Assembly (NCBI RefSeq): GCF_011440305.1
Contig: NZ_JAAOIW010000013.1
Coordinates: forward strand, 62,001-126,000
DNA from: Paenibacillus agricola
Lineage (GTDB): Bacteria; Bacillota; Bacilli; Paenibacillales; NBRC-103111
Reading direction: 5' to 3'
Length of the DNA stretch: 64,000 nt
Both the position numbers and the translations under genes were made by a program. A model generated the notes under the pieces. That model saw only the letters and a program-made list of their open reading frames with translations, was not told the origin of the DNA and made no database searches. Shown here one piece after another: positions 1 to 9,545 of this stretch; within the stretch, counting starts at the first letter, position 1; each line of letters begins with the position of its first letter.

Positions 1-534
1 ATCCGGCAAATATCCGCCTATGGCCCCATTGGGAGCAAAAGTGTGGCTTCCTTCGAAAGTATTTGCGTTGGAAGGCACAAACGCTGCGCCATTACGCGGG
101 AAAGACCAAGTTTTAAGATCGGTGAATGTGTGAAGAACCGTCGTGCCGTCAGCCCCCCTGACTTGGATTTCGTATTCTCCTTTGGGAAGGCCGGGAATAT
201 CCACACGCCAGGTGTTGCGGGCAGGATCCACCTTGCGGACAAGCTGGGCGTCCACTTCTTTCCAGTCCACAAGCCAGCCTGCGATTGGGCTGTTATCTCT
301 CCAGTCGTTAGCGCCCAAAGTCCGGACGTAAGCCCGGTATCCGCCGACGGATTTACCTGTCCAAGTGGCATAAGCAGTTTCAAACCAAGTGCCTGCGCGC
401 GTAGTACTTGTGGGCATAGTACCTGTGGGTGCAGCTACATCGTCACCTGTGGCGGCAAACCCGATTGTCGGGAACATACTGAGCACAAGAAGCACGCTGA
501 TCAGAATGTTGACTACTCTCTTTACTACAATCAT
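1..534 (-). CDS. Secreted protein, probably pectate-lyase-type, N-terminal part (truncated by window edge)
   Basis: An open frame runs from an ATG at 534-532 to the window edge, 178 codons without a stop. A ribosome binding site (AAGGGGTG) lies just upstream. The protein starts with a clear signal peptide: basic residues, a hydrophobic core and FAATG near residue 30. A Thr/Pro-rich stretch follows, then a domain containing GGYRAYVRTLG and LPKGEYEIQVRG, like the N-terminal region of Paenibacillus secreted pectate lyases. The catalytic beta-helix would lie outside the window, so the enzyme class is inference. Open frames on the opposite strand and in other minus frames here are shadows. Confidence 0.7.
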   Translation of the reverse strand, partial: MIVVKRVVNILISVLLVLSMFPTIGFAATGDDVAAPTGTMPTSTTRAGTWFETAYATWTGKSVGGYRAYVRTLGANDWRDNSPIAGWLVDWKEVDAQLVRKVDPARNTWRVDIPGLPKGEYEIQVRGADGTTVLHTFTDLKTWSFPRNGAAFVPSNANTFEGSHTFAPNGAIGGYLPD

Positions 535-655
535 AGATACACCCCTTATACTTTTATATTTGAAGGCTGCCCTTCACACAACCTCAATAATAAATACTTC
601 CCCCTTCCGTATGGCACCGTGGCTGCGGGCGGATTGGCGGCACCAGAATAAAAAA

Positions 656-838
656 TTAGCGAGGTAGTGTTTCATCTGGCAGTGCACCAGCTGCGGCTGC
701 CTGTTGGTAGGTAAACACGTTCGGGAAAAAAGCAGCAAGCATTGTGAACACCTGAAAGGTACTTGCACGTTTCTTCAATGAAAGCTTGTTCGTGTAAAGC
801 ATCCATGCAATCGATTTTTCAATTTTGTCAATAACCAA
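656..838 (-). pseudogene. Possible remnant of a second secreted-protein N-terminus
   Basis: A 60-codon frame contains a signal-peptide-like stretch: a Lys/Arg pair, then FQVFTMLAAFF and a run of Ala ending in Gly. It stops about 30 residues later, right after LPDETLPR. It lies just upstream of the secreted-protein gene on the same strand. A short secreted peptide gene is possible, but the abrupt end and the lack of a strong ribosome binding site favour a decayed fragment. Confidence 0.25.
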
Positions 839-955
839 TAACGAGCAAGTGCATCCCCCTTCTTAGCAATAATGAAAACACTTACATAGATAAATATATG
901 GGGCTAGGTCGTTACAAACAATATGCATATTTTAACCAGATACATGTTTTAATGT

Positions 956-1078
956 TTAATCTTCATATTTCCAATTACATAACCCAGCTAAAATAGATTC
1001 AAAATCTTTCGCCAACTCTATAGTTTTCCAGCCATTACTTTCAATATGTATTATAGGCGGTTCTTCTTTCTGTAAGCG
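956..1078 (-). pseudogene. Short C-terminal coding remnant, possibly SMI1/KNR4 (SUKH)-like
   Basis: A frame without a start codon reads PIIHIESNGWKTIELAKDF then SILAGLCNWKYED and stops at 958-956. This resembles the last strand and helix of SUKH/SMI1-type proteins, some of which are toxin immunity proteins. A stop lies in frame just upstream at 1081-1079, so only a tail is left. The family match is weak, resting on about 35 residues. Confidence 0.25.
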
Positions 1079-1129
1079 TCAAACCCAGCACACCTTCAAA
1101 TCCAGTTTCGGTCATGAGAAGATACAGTT

Positions 1130-1706
1130 ATGTTATCGTCAGGCATTAAAAAGTTGTGTTGGCTAAAAAGTTTCGACCGTGGTTACCTCGATTATGCTAG
1201 GTTCGACGACTACTGTGACCGCGGCATTTTCTTTGTCACTTGAATGAACGAAGATAAACGCAGTGATTCGCCCAATTGAATCCTTCGCGCTACCCGCAGA
1301 TAACGGTGTACTCACGGACAAAATAGTCGTCCTCGGAACGCCAAAGAAGCGGATAGAGAACGTATTGCGCCTGATCTACAGCGTAGACTACGAAGGGAAT
1401 CCCGTGGCTACTCTAACGAATCGATTCGACCTGGATGCGGATGAAATCGGGCAAATTTACCGCGAACGATGGGCGATAGAGACTTTTTTTAAGTGGATGA
1501 AGAAGCATGTTAGGATCAGGAACTTTTACGGAACGAGCGAACGGGCGGTAATGAACCAAGTATGGATGGCATCAATTCGTTGGCGTTTATGGCGGATCAT
1601 TCCGATCTTCATTTGTGCATCTATTCCCCAGCAGCGGGCTGCGTCATACAGGAACTGTGAACTGCCGCCCTGCTGCGTTGTCCTTCCTCTTTGCTCTGAG
1701 CGTTAA
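1130..1706 (+). pseudogene. IS4-type transposase remnant
   Basis: The first segment reads FDRGYLDYARFDDYC then FFVT, the conserved DDE block of IS4/IS231-like transposases, and is cut by an in-frame TGA at 1241. After a frameshift the reading continues from about 1263 and includes YRERWAIETFFKWMKKH and the ERAVMNQVWMA block with the catalytic Glu. The sequence then leaves the family, so the C-terminus is lost too. No terminal inverted repeats could be identified. The element cannot be active by itself. Confidence 0.8.
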
Positions 1707-1833
1707 TAAGCTGCGATCCTGGTAATCCTGTTACTAGTATAAGCGTACTGTGGCTGCTCTCGGAACCGCGGTCTATAATAAGAAAATGCTTTAGCGAGCC
1801 ATATTCGAACTTGCGGAAAAGAGGGACACTAGG

Positions 1834-2811
<978 letters not shown>

Positions 2812-2878
2812 CCCCATCAGATGAATGATCAAGCGAACTCTTCTATTTAAGATGCCGCTCCGCTCCGGCAAGTGTCAA

Positions 2879-2912
2879 ATAGCCCCCACCTTGTTTATCA
2901 AGTTGGGGGCTA
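2879..2912 (+). terminator. Hairpin after aldo/keto reductase
   Basis: A long stem pairs ATAGCCCCCA with TGGGGGCTAT and extends through CTTG/CAAG, 67 bases after the reductase stop. No T-run follows, so it is a weaker terminator candidate than others here. Confidence 0.55.
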
Positions 2913-3080
2913 TCATAATGTAAATAGCACAATCGGTGAATACGAACAATTTTGCAAGTGGACAAATACTTTAGGGTGAAGGAATGGAGTTTCCCGATGA
3001 TGAACATCACAAAAAACAAATTCTAAACTTTCTTGATTGAACGGGCACGATTGCAAATTGCAAAGAAAGGGGAATACGCT

Positions 3081-3417
3081 TTGAATTTTAAATTAGCCGA
3101 CTTACATAATCATTTAAACCAGTTAAAAGAATTTAGAAAGCACTTCATATTTTGAATTTCTGAAAGTATCATCAATGAGTGTAGGGCTCTATAAACTGAA
3201 TAAAGGCGAAAGGGATAAACAAAAGCCACATACAGAAGATGAGATTTATTTGATAATTGAAGGTAAATCATCGTTTCAGAATGGAGATACATTTACTGAA
3301 ATTAATAAGGGGGACATCCTATTCGTAGAAGCTAACAAAGAACATAGATTCTATGATGTGACAGAAGACCTAACTACCTTGGTCTTTTTTTCACCAGCAG
3401 AACACTCAAATAAATAA
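3081..3417 (+). pseudogene. Small cupin protein gene with a frameshift
   Basis: A TTG start at 3081 with AAAGGGG upstream opens a frame reading NFKLADLHNHLNQLK. The rest of the protein is in another frame: ESTSYFEFLKVSSMSVG, then the cupin core (PHTEDEIYLIIEG, KGDILFVEANKEHRF) up to the stop at 3417. The break is in TTAAAAG near 3120-3128, so one A was lost or gained. A sequencing error is possible. A shorter product could start at the ATG at 3175, keeping the metal-site His/Glu but lacking the first strands. Intact homologues are about 110 residues. Confidence 0.7.
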
Positions 3418-3548
3418 GTAGTGCTTAAACTAACTGGCAGTAATTACGAAAAAATTTTTTCGAAACCCACATGGTATAAGATAGTAGATAGGTTGCTGGC
3501 ATACATAAGTGTATTGTATGCACACGCTTAACAGGGGGAGCAGTAGAA

Positions 3549-3919
3549 TGGAAGACAACAACCATTTTTATCGAGATATGGGTGTTACGGAATCTGCGTA
3601 TCTAACGATCGGGTACGGGCTATTCAAAAAAACTAGGTCCATACATTGGGAAATACGATTTACCAGGGGAGATTGGAAAAGTTCGAGTCCCTAGAAAAAA
3701 CCATTATACGTGAGTTTCGAGAAGAAACGGGATACACGATTAAAGCACTTGAGAATATGGGTGTTCGAGGGACAAGATTCATACGGTGCTATTGGGTTGC
3801 CAATAAATGACGGGGCTCCAGACCATTCATCACCACGGGTATTACAGGCTATTGTTTGGATACATTCCAAAGCCATACCAGTTAGGGCTCCTTCTTACGA
3901 TTACAGAAACTTGAACTAA
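3549..3919 (+). pseudogene. Nudix hydrolase, multiply frameshifted
   Basis: An ATG at 3549 follows AGGGGGAGC. The first frame gives MEDNNHFYRDMGV. A second frame from about 3630 reads KKLGPYIGKYDLPG, and a third reads LEKFESLEKTIIREF then REETGY, together a Nudix box (Gx5Ex7REUxEExGU) broken by at least two frameshifts. The third frame ends at a TGA after CYWVANK near 3808. The gene once encoded a small nucleoside-diphosphate-type hydrolase and is now non-functional. Confidence 0.7.
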
Positions 3920-3968
3920 CGAATAACGATAGTTAAACAATCAATAAAGCAATAATAGGGGTGAAACA

Positions 3969-4421
3969 ATGGAAATACGCAAGTTAGATACGAATGAATC
4001 GGTTCCAATGGAGCTGTTATTGTTAGCTGACCCTTCTGAACAGATTGTTAAAGAATATCTCAAACGAGGACAGTGTTATGTAGCAGAACTGAGTGGAAAT
4101 ATTGTAGCCGTTTATGTATTGCTGCCTACAAGACCTGAGACAGTTGAGCTTGTAAATATTGCGGTCAATGAGAACCACCAAGGCAAAGGAATAGGAAAAC
4201 AGCTGGTTAACCACGCAATTGAAAATGCTAAGTTACAGGGTTATAGGGCGATTGAGATTGGCACGGGGAACTCAGGGGTGGGACAACTCGCCTTATATCA
4301 AAAATGTGGGTTTAGAATTGTGGGGATAGATAGGGATTTCTTTGTAAGACATTATGCTGAGGACATTTTTGAGAACGGTATACAATGCAGAGATATGGTG
4401 CGACTGTCTCAAGATCTGTGA
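3969..4421 (+). CDS. yvbK: GNAT-family N-acetyltransferase, YvbK-like
   Basis: This 150-residue protein is a single GNAT domain. The acetyl-CoA pyrophosphate loop is at residues 70-79 (HQGKGIGKQL). The conserved LLPTRPETVELVNIAV and LALYQKCGFRIVGID stretches closely match what I recall of Bacillus YvbK. It would transfer acetyl from acetyl-CoA to an unknown amine. The ATG has a GGGGTG site 6 bases upstream. It is intact although the genes on both sides are broken Nudix genes. Confidence 0.85.
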   Translation: MEIRKLDTNESVPMELLLLADPSEQIVKEYLKRGQCYVAELSGNIVAVYVLLPTRPETVELVNIAVNENHQGKGIGKQLVNHAIENAKLQGYRAIEIGTGNSGVGQLALYQKCGFRIVGIDRDFFVRHYAEDIFENGIQCRDMVRLSQDL

Positions 4422-4469
4422 AGATATAATTGCAATATACATAATCATTAACATATCGGAGGAAGACCA

Positions 4470-4835
4470 ATGGAAGTCAGACAAATGGCAACAGCCTTTT
4501 TAATTAATCAAGACCATGTATTAATGATGAAGAAATCCCGTAGTAAACTTTTTAATTTCGAGTTTTGGGGAGGTATCGGCGGTCATCTTGAACAGGATGA
4601 ACTAAATTTCCCGATGAAAGCAAGCTATAGAGAGATTGAAGAAGAAACTGGTTTTGTAGGCAACAGACATTCTAGTCGCTTTTGAGGTGTTAAAGAACAG
4701 TTGCCAATGCCAAGTATTTATATAGACCAAGCAATTTTGCAGCAGATAAAGAGATGAAACGATTATTTCTTGGTCTTCCATGCGATTTGTGGATAGTGCA
4801 ATAAACAAAGATAAAAAATCAAAGTACGTTTTCTA
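4470..4835 (+). pseudogene. Second Nudix hydrolase gene, truncated by frameshift
   Basis: The ATG at 4470 has a strong CGGAGGA site. The first 67 codons read a Nudix N-terminus with [16 protein letters not shown] and the box end REIEEETGF. Just after this the frame shifts and stops at 4685. The following sequence in other frames ([12 protein letters not shown]) no longer makes a domain. The box has two extra residues between Glu and REIEEE, as in some paralogous groups. A 71-residue product would lack the second half of the fold. Confidence 0.65.
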
Positions 4836-4883
4836 AACATAGGCATATGATGCTTTTATAAACCTAATGGAGGGAAGATCTAA

Positions 4884-5789
4884 ATGTACTATGTTCCCCA
4901 AACATACTCAAATCCTTATTACGCTAATGATAACACACCCCTATATCACCCAGGCTATACTTTAAGAAATCAACAAGAATATTTCGAGCAGGGATTTGAA
5001 GCTATACTTGCTGGAATAAAAAGAGAAGCTTCAGCCATTGATCTCTACAGTCGATTAGCCCATGCAGCGCCCAACCATAATCATAAAAATAATATTCTTT
5101 ATGCCTTAGAAGACAAAAAAGTTCATTTAAATCAATTTACTAATATTTATATCACGCTTACTGGCAGACAGCCTATATACCAAACGGATAAAGTTCATTT
5201 TCGTAGTTATAGAGAAGGTCTAACCAAGGCCCATGAAGCAGGAATACAGGGTTATGAAGAATATAGGAAGAACGGTTTGCTTATCCAGTATCCACCAGTT
5301 CAAAATGTATTTTTACATGCTTCTTCCAGAGAAAAAGAAAATGCAGCCAGATTTGCTTCTTTAAATGAGGAAGTAGTTTTAAAGGATTATGGATCAAAAC
5401 CATTTGTAGTTAATATCGATAAGGTTACTAAGCAAAACAATACTTACCGCACCGCTTTATGGACAGGTAAGCATTTCCAAGTGACCGTAATGAGTATCAG
5501 CGTTGGAGATGACATCGGCTTAGAAGTTCATCCGACAACTGATCAATTCATACGTATTGAAGAAGGACAAGGGCTTGTTCAAATGGGTGATAGCAAAGAT
5601 AAGTTAGACTTCGAGGAAAAAGCCTACAATGATTATGCAATTATGATACCTGCTGGAAAATGGCACAATGTAACCAATACAGGTAATAAACCACTTAAAA
5701 TTTACGTTATCTATGCACCACCTCAGCATCCATATGGTACAGTTCATGGAACCAAAAAAAATGCAATGGCTTCTGAAGAAAACCACTAA
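4884..5789 (+). CDS. Ferritin-like plus cupin two-domain protein
   Basis: This 301-residue protein has two parts. Residues about 1-130 are mostly helical, with a Tyr/Pro/Asn-rich start and a ferritin-like pattern (EAILAGIKREASAIDLY, then LEDKKVHLNQF). Residues about 170-290 form a cupin with HPTTDQFIRIEEGQG and IPAGKWHNVTNTG, as in mannose-6-phosphate-isomerase-like cupins. The ATG follows AGGGAAG. Related cupins occur in Firmicutes spore formers, and the Tyr-rich N-terminus would suit a spore-coat setting, but that is inference. A terminator hairpin follows about 110 bases downstream. Confidence 0.75.
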   Translation: MYYVPQTYSNPYYANDNTPLYHPGYTLRNQQEYFEQGFEAILAGIKREASAIDLYSRLAHAAPNHNHKNNILYALEDKKVHLNQFTNIYITLTGRQPIYQTDKVHFRSYREGLTKAHEAGIQGYEEYRKNGLLIQYPPVQNVFLHASSREKENAARFASLNEEVVLKDYGSKPFVVNIDKVTKQNNTYRTALWTGKHFQVTVMSISVGDDIGLEVHPTTDQFIRIEEGQGLVQMGDSKDKLDFEEKAYNDYAIMIPAGKWHNVTNTGNKPLKIYVIYAPPQHPYGTVHGTKKNAMASEENH

Positions 5790-5902
5790 TTAAATCGAAT
5801 GATTTTATGGTCAAATCCGGGTTAATATTGATCCAATGGACTAACTTGTTAGCACAAGCCCACTAAGCTTACATCAAGCAATTAGGAAATTCTGTACGCT
5901 AA

Positions 5903-5941
5903 GGAAAAAGCCGATCCAATGCATATTAAGCGGTTTTTTCC
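5903..5941 (+). terminator. Terminator hairpin downstream of cupin fusion gene
   Basis: GGAAAAAGCCG pairs with CGGTTTTTTCC, with one GT pair and a loop of about 17 bases; the T-run is inside the right arm. The rest of 5790-6249 shows no convincing gene. Confidence 0.6.
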
Positions 5942-6249
5942 TATCCTTTTTCGAAGCAATATTTATTAGCTTGTTGGGAATCTAACAAATACTAAGCCTA
6001 TACTCTCAGGTAAATGCAAATACGAATGGCAACATAACCATTATAAATGCTGTACATAGTTCTTTCGACACCAAACCAGTCAGATGGCAAAATGAACTTT
6101 ACCGTAGACAACTGAAGGTTTATATAAGCCGTATGCTGGGTTTCTCTTACTCACCCGTCAATTATTTCTTCTCATGTATGAGAATAGTCGCAATCACAAA
6201 TAGTATAAGAGCGAGGAAAACGACTTTACTTCAAAGAAGGTGGGATAAG

Positions 6250-6465
6250 ATGATTTATTTACTATTGGGCTTGGCTACACTCATTATTGGTGTCATTGTC
6301 ACTGCCGCTATAGTAAGAAAACAAAATACTCAGGATCATGAGTATGATAAAGGAATTCATAGCCAGGTACGAAAGCATAACATAGTTGCTAATCCGATTT
6401 TAATTGCATATATCCTGATTCCGATTGCAGGCGTTTTGCTAATTATTTATTATTTTTGGGGGTAA
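6250..6465 (+). CDS. Small membrane protein, function unknown
   Basis: This 71-residue protein has two predicted membrane helices, residues about 2-22 and 51-70, joined by a basic loop (RKQNTQDHEYDKG). I chose the ATG at 6250 because AAGAAGGTGGG lies at the right distance; the longer upstream frame has no ribosome site. It ends 2 bases before the next start, so the two genes are probably co-translated. I do not recognise the family. Confidence 0.6.
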   Translation: MIYLLLGLATLIIGVIVTAAIVRKQNTQDHEYDKGIHSQVRKHNIVANPILIAYILIPIAGVLLIIYYFWG

Positions 6466-6467
6466 AT

Positions 6468-6797
6468 ATGGATATAAGAACATGCTACATTTCCGTCCAA
6501 GCGAAAACAATAATGGAAAATCAGGGTGATGCTGCTTATGAATTTGAAATTAAGGCTTCACAAGAGGATATAGAGAAGCTCCGGGAACTTTTTGAGGTCA
6601 TGGAGGAATATGATGAAGGTACTTATATTCGAGCACACTTGGCAGGAATAGCCTACCATCTTGATAGCGACAATGATGGGTATGACGATACTTTAAAGGA
6701 AATTTACTCCATGATTGCCAAATTAGGAACAGAAGAGACTAAGGATATAGTTATGAAAATGGATTTAGAAAACCTAGGCAATTGGACAAGCCCTTAA
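6468..6797 (+). CDS. Hypothetical acidic cytoplasmic protein
   Basis: A 109-residue acidic soluble protein starts at the ATG at 6468, with GGGGGT upstream inside the end of the membrane-protein gene. It contains EFEIKASQEDIEKLRELFEV and a DSDNDGYDDTLKEIY stretch with an EF-hand-like Asp pattern (D-x-D-x-D-G). No family is recognised. Tight coupling with the small membrane protein suggests a two-gene operon. Confidence 0.6.
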   Translation: MDIRTCYISVQAKTIMENQGDAAYEFEIKASQEDIEKLRELFEVMEEYDEGTYIRAHLAGIAYHLDSDNDGYDDTLKEIYSMIAKLGTEETKDIVMKMDLENLGNWTSP

Positions 6798-6814
6798 ATT
6801 TAACTAAAGGAGTA

Positions 6815-7060
6815 TAGCGCTTAGGCCAAGCCCGCAATAGCAGTCTTGGACGGCTGAAAGTAATTTCAAACGCTAAGCGTAGACAGCCAAGTTTGGAAAG
6901 GCAAGTAGTGATGAGATCTCCCGGGGGCGCAAAGCTAGTCATGACTCACAGCAACTTGGGGACCTGTCCTTTCTTCCGAAAGGGAAGAAACCGAGTAATG
7001 TCGGCAGAGGAAGGATCAAGAATGGTTGGAAAGCTATAGGTATCTATTAAGTCACGAAGG
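6815..7060 (+). ncRNA. Structured RNA resembling HEARO/omega-RNA (standalone)
   Basis: No frame here reads as a protein, but the sequence folds densely. AGCGCTTAG pairs with CTAAGCG around a CCAAG/CTTGG hairpin and a TGAAA/TTTCA hairpin. Downstream are a CCCGGGGGCGCAAAGC segment, a perfect 8-bp GAAAG-looped hairpin (TTTCTTCC/GGAAGAAA) near 6970-6992, then GAGTAATGTCGGCAGAGG and GGTTGGAAAGC. The order of a G-rich CGCAAAG block, an AGCAACTTGGGGACC block, a hairpin and a TAATGTCGG block is what I recall of HEARO RNAs, the guide RNAs of IscB/IsrB transposon nucleases. No iscB-like gene follows. A group II intron 5' domain is an alternative, but no domain V was found. Confidence 0.45.
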
Positions 7061-7187
7061 CATGGGACGGAATCGATTTTTTAGCTCTAGGCCTATTATG
7101 AATTTCACCGAAATTACTCGATTGAAACTGAAGTGGAAAACATCCCGGATTCCATTATGGTTTCGACTTAAGGATATATAAAGTGTT

Positions 7188-7222
7188 AAAAGTGACTTTC
7201 TACCAATAGAAAGTCATTTTTT
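7188..7222 (+). terminator. Intrinsic terminator
   Basis: AGTGACTTTCT pairs with AGAAAGTCATT around a short CCAAT loop, followed by TTTTTT. It lies about 130 bases beyond the structured RNA and could end its transcript. Confidence 0.75.
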
Positions 7223-7340
7223 ATGTTTGTATCCACAAATTTGCTATGTGAATTTCAGGGATGAAGTAAAGCATTTTTTGACAAGCGTTTTGGATCGTTA
7301 ATAACATGGGCATACTGGCGGATATAGGGTGGTGGCAGCT

Positions 7341-7592
7341 ATGGTGATTTTGCCTGTCTATCAGAGGCTTGCGGAGTTGTGGACAACAATGCAGTGTCGA
7401 CAGCTCACGGATTATGAAAAGATGGAGATGGACCAGTGTTTAAAGCTAAATGCAAAGCTTTGTTGGGATATGGCTTACCTAGAGAATATTTCGTTGATGG
7501 CCTCATTAACAGCAGATATTGATTGGCAACATGAAATATGTCAAGAGATCGAATCACTGCAGCTAGGGCAAAATAAAAAGCCGGGTAGTTAG
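7341..7592 (+). CDS. Small hypothetical protein
   Basis: This 83-residue protein contains VYQRLAELWTTMQCR, MDQCLKLNAKLCWDMAYLEN and a W-x-H-E-I-C motif. It resembles small conserved proteins common in Paenibacillus genomes whose function is unknown. The ATG at 7341 sits after GGGTGGTGG; an upstream GTG at 7329 is too close to that site. It is soluble and mostly helical, with several Cys and Trp. Confidence 0.6.
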   Translation: MVILPVYQRLAELWTTMQCRQLTDYEKMEMDQCLKLNAKLCWDMAYLENISLMASLTADIDWQHEICQEIESLQLGQNKKPGS

Positions 7593-7629
7593 TTCCACGG
7601 CTTATTTAGGTGTATCCACAGGACAAACT

Positions 7630-8082
7630 CTAATGCAAAGTTTGTTCGATAAGATCTGTACTCTCTGAATAAAACCCTATGGGTTGTCGAGAAGGTTCCG
7701 CTACCGTCTTGGGATTCGCAATCAATATGAGACTGAAACTATTTGTGTTTTGTATTAGTTCTAAGTGTTTACCTTCCAAGTTTCCGCCCAATCTTACGAA
7801 TGAGGGAGCTAACCATGTAACTCGTTCAAGCTTTACCATCATACCGTTAACTACAATTAGAGTTTCGTGGTCAATCGCTAAATTACTGTCAAAATCATTA
7901 ATCACAGCGGCTAAATTTTGGAAACTTACGTAAGAAGTATCCTGCGGAAGGTGCTGCAATACCGAGGGGCTCTGCGCAAATTCCACGAATGAATCAAGGT
8001 TCTTTAGGGGGTTATTTAACACCCTTCTCATAAGCTTCTCTTGTGTGCTTCCTTTATCCAAGGGATCGCCAACTTTATCCAT
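7630..8082 (-). CDS. Hypothetical protein
   Basis: The 150-residue product has a good GAGGTG ribosome site 6 bases before the ATG. It reads as a soluble alpha/beta protein with a helical N-terminus (LMRRVLNNPLKNLDSFVEFA) and strand-rich second half (ETLIVVNGMMVKLERVTWL). I do not recognise a family. It is convergent with the preceding plus-strand gene. Confidence 0.6.
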   Translation of the reverse strand: MDKVGDPLDKGSTQEKLMRRVLNNPLKNLDSFVEFAQSPSVLQHLPQDTSYVSFQNLAAVINDFDSNLAIDHETLIVVNGMMVKLERVTWLAPSFVRLGGNLEGKHLELIQNTNSFSLILIANPKTVAEPSRQPIGFYSESTDLIEQTLH

Positions 8083-8311
8083 TCTTACACCTCATAAAAG
8101 TATTTGTCTTTAAAGATATTATGCACGAAATCCTGTTAGGATATGATTGGAACCGATAATTGTGTTTGCATACACGGGTTATATCATATTTAGCAAAATT
8201 TCCTCATTTGTTGATGGCGGTTGAGATGGGTTCTGATGTGATTGTGACGTTTGGGCAATAAACCCATATCATGGAGTTATAACGTAAATATGACGGAAGA
8301 GGTATTGATCA

Positions 8312-8539
8312 ATGCCTGCAATTGTTGGTAATATTAAAATTAATAGCGTAAGTCAAGGCTCAAATGTCCAAATTGGAGATACGGCTTTCATCACATTAAC
8401 AAGTTCTTCCAAAAACTATGGGGGAGCCGAAGCGTTTTCCCCTGGAGATTCATTTGGAAGCGTCTCGAACAACCAAGCTAGCAATACAAACACAAATGAT
8501 CCTGATGTGGTGGATGGATCTAATTCAACTGTAGTATGA
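8312..8539 (+). CDS. GerPF/GerPA-like spore germination protein
   Basis: This 75-residue protein begins MPAIVGNIKINSVSQGSNV, the hallmark start of GerPF and GerPA, and keeps the central GD-x-x-x-I motif, a Ser/Gly/Asn-rich middle and a final DPDVVDG. GerP proteins are spore-coat proteins needed for germinants to reach their inner-membrane receptors. The ATG has GGAAGAGG upstream. It is a standalone paralogue, not part of a gerPABCDEF operon. The family call is secure; the subtype is not. Confidence 0.85.
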   Translation: MPAIVGNIKINSVSQGSNVQIGDTAFITLTSSSKNYGGAEAFSPGDSFGSVSNNQASNTNTNDPDVVDGSNSTVV

Positions 8540-8808
8540 AATTAATCATGATGGTAAATTCAAGTCGTGGAGCTTGGATAATGTCCCGCTACAAAAAAAC
8601 GCCCTCCACAACTCCTACTGGGAGGCGCAAGGGGCTGAAAAGCTTTTCTCGTTATCTGGAGCTTTGTTAACCTTTAGGATCCGCATGTAGGATGGTGTGA
8701 AAAGACGGGGGGGGCTAGCCGTCCCCTGTTACTCGATTCTTAAACACTTGGGCATGAAATATTATTGCCCTCAAGTGGTTCTTCGGTGCAACTGTTTCTG
8801 CAGATCTG

Positions 8809-9084
8809 TTATTTCTTTATGAGATTTTTCATGATTTGTTCCAAGTTATGCAGCTCCCCGCTTTTTACGAGCCGGATGATTCCATTTGCCGTTGATTCTG
8901 CTACCGGCACATTCACCATATCAGAAACCTGTTTAATTAATTGGCGGAGTTTAGCATCGCTATGCGCCGTTTTTTGATTCACGCCGCTGGCCAATTTTTG
9001 AATATCCTTTTGTGTAACGGTTTTTCCTGTTTTCTTCTTTATGACATTGAGGACATCTTTGGATAAATGGTTATTGGGCATCAT
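8809..9084 (-). CDS. spoVIF: Stage VI sporulation protein F
   Basis: The 91-residue protein includes NNHLSKDVLNVIKKKTGK, the KDIQKLASGVN motif and a C-terminal GIIRLVKSGELHNLEQI, matching SpoVIF (YjcC) of Bacillus, a mother-cell protein involved in late spore-coat assembly. The start is ATG at 9084 (or the adjacent ATG at 9081), behind a perfect GAGGAGG. An upstream in-frame extension lacks a ribosome site and is not used. A truncated copy of its 3' end lies at 12,231-12,334. Confidence 0.85.
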   Translation of the reverse strand: MMPNNHLSKDVLNVIKKKTGKTVTQKDIQKLASGVNQKTAHSDAKLRQLIKQVSDMVNVPVAESTANGIIRLVKSGELHNLEQIMKNLIKK

Positions 9085-9319
9085 TGCTGGCCTCCTCAGA
9101 AAGTTTTCTGTTATTTTATGTGACTGGTCATAGAAAGGTATGGTTGAATGTAGTGTTGAAAAAGAAAAATTAAAACAAGTAGTTAGTTCCTGCTCGAACA
9201 ATACAACTTCTTAACGTTTAATGAACCAAACGAAGAGTGGGGTAACCGTACATTGAAGAAAGATGACCGGGACATCCTCATAACATCTAACTCCCATGAG
9301 GATTTCTCCCACACAAAAA

Positions 9320-9350
9320 AAAGAAAAACCTCATCAATAGGTTTTTCTTT
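9320..9350. terminator. Hairpin with long A/T arms
   Basis: AAAGAAAAACCT pairs perfectly with AGGTTTTTCTTT around a 7-base loop, with an A-run on one side. It could terminate on either strand and is repeated at 12,407-12,436. A second smaller hairpin (ATCCTCAT/ATGAGGAT) precedes it. Nothing else gene-like is visible in 9085-9545. Confidence 0.65.
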
Positions 9351-9545
9351 GTAAAGGATCAACATGAGTTGCTGCAGCTGGAGGTACAATCTATATATGC
9401 GACATTATTTAAATTTGATTGGATAGAGGTATAGAATAACAACGGCATAAGCATAAATACTTATGACTTGGGCGCAATAACAGACCTTTAGCTATTTTTT
9501 CTAGGTTAGATATAAAATTAGACGCTTAGATATAACAAATGCCCA

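Noticed and set aside
43-651. Plus-strand 202-codon open frame with a Cys-rich stretch
   Set aside because: It lies antisense to the signal-peptide-bearing minus-strand gene, has no ribosome site and no recognisable domain. The Cys cluster comes from Thr/Ala codons on the other strand.
6170-6245. Minus-strand hydrophobic peptide frame (VVFLALILFVIATILI) resembling YjcZ-type helices
   Set aside because: A stop codon lies just upstream, with no start codon or ribosome site; it is antisense to the region before the small membrane protein gene.
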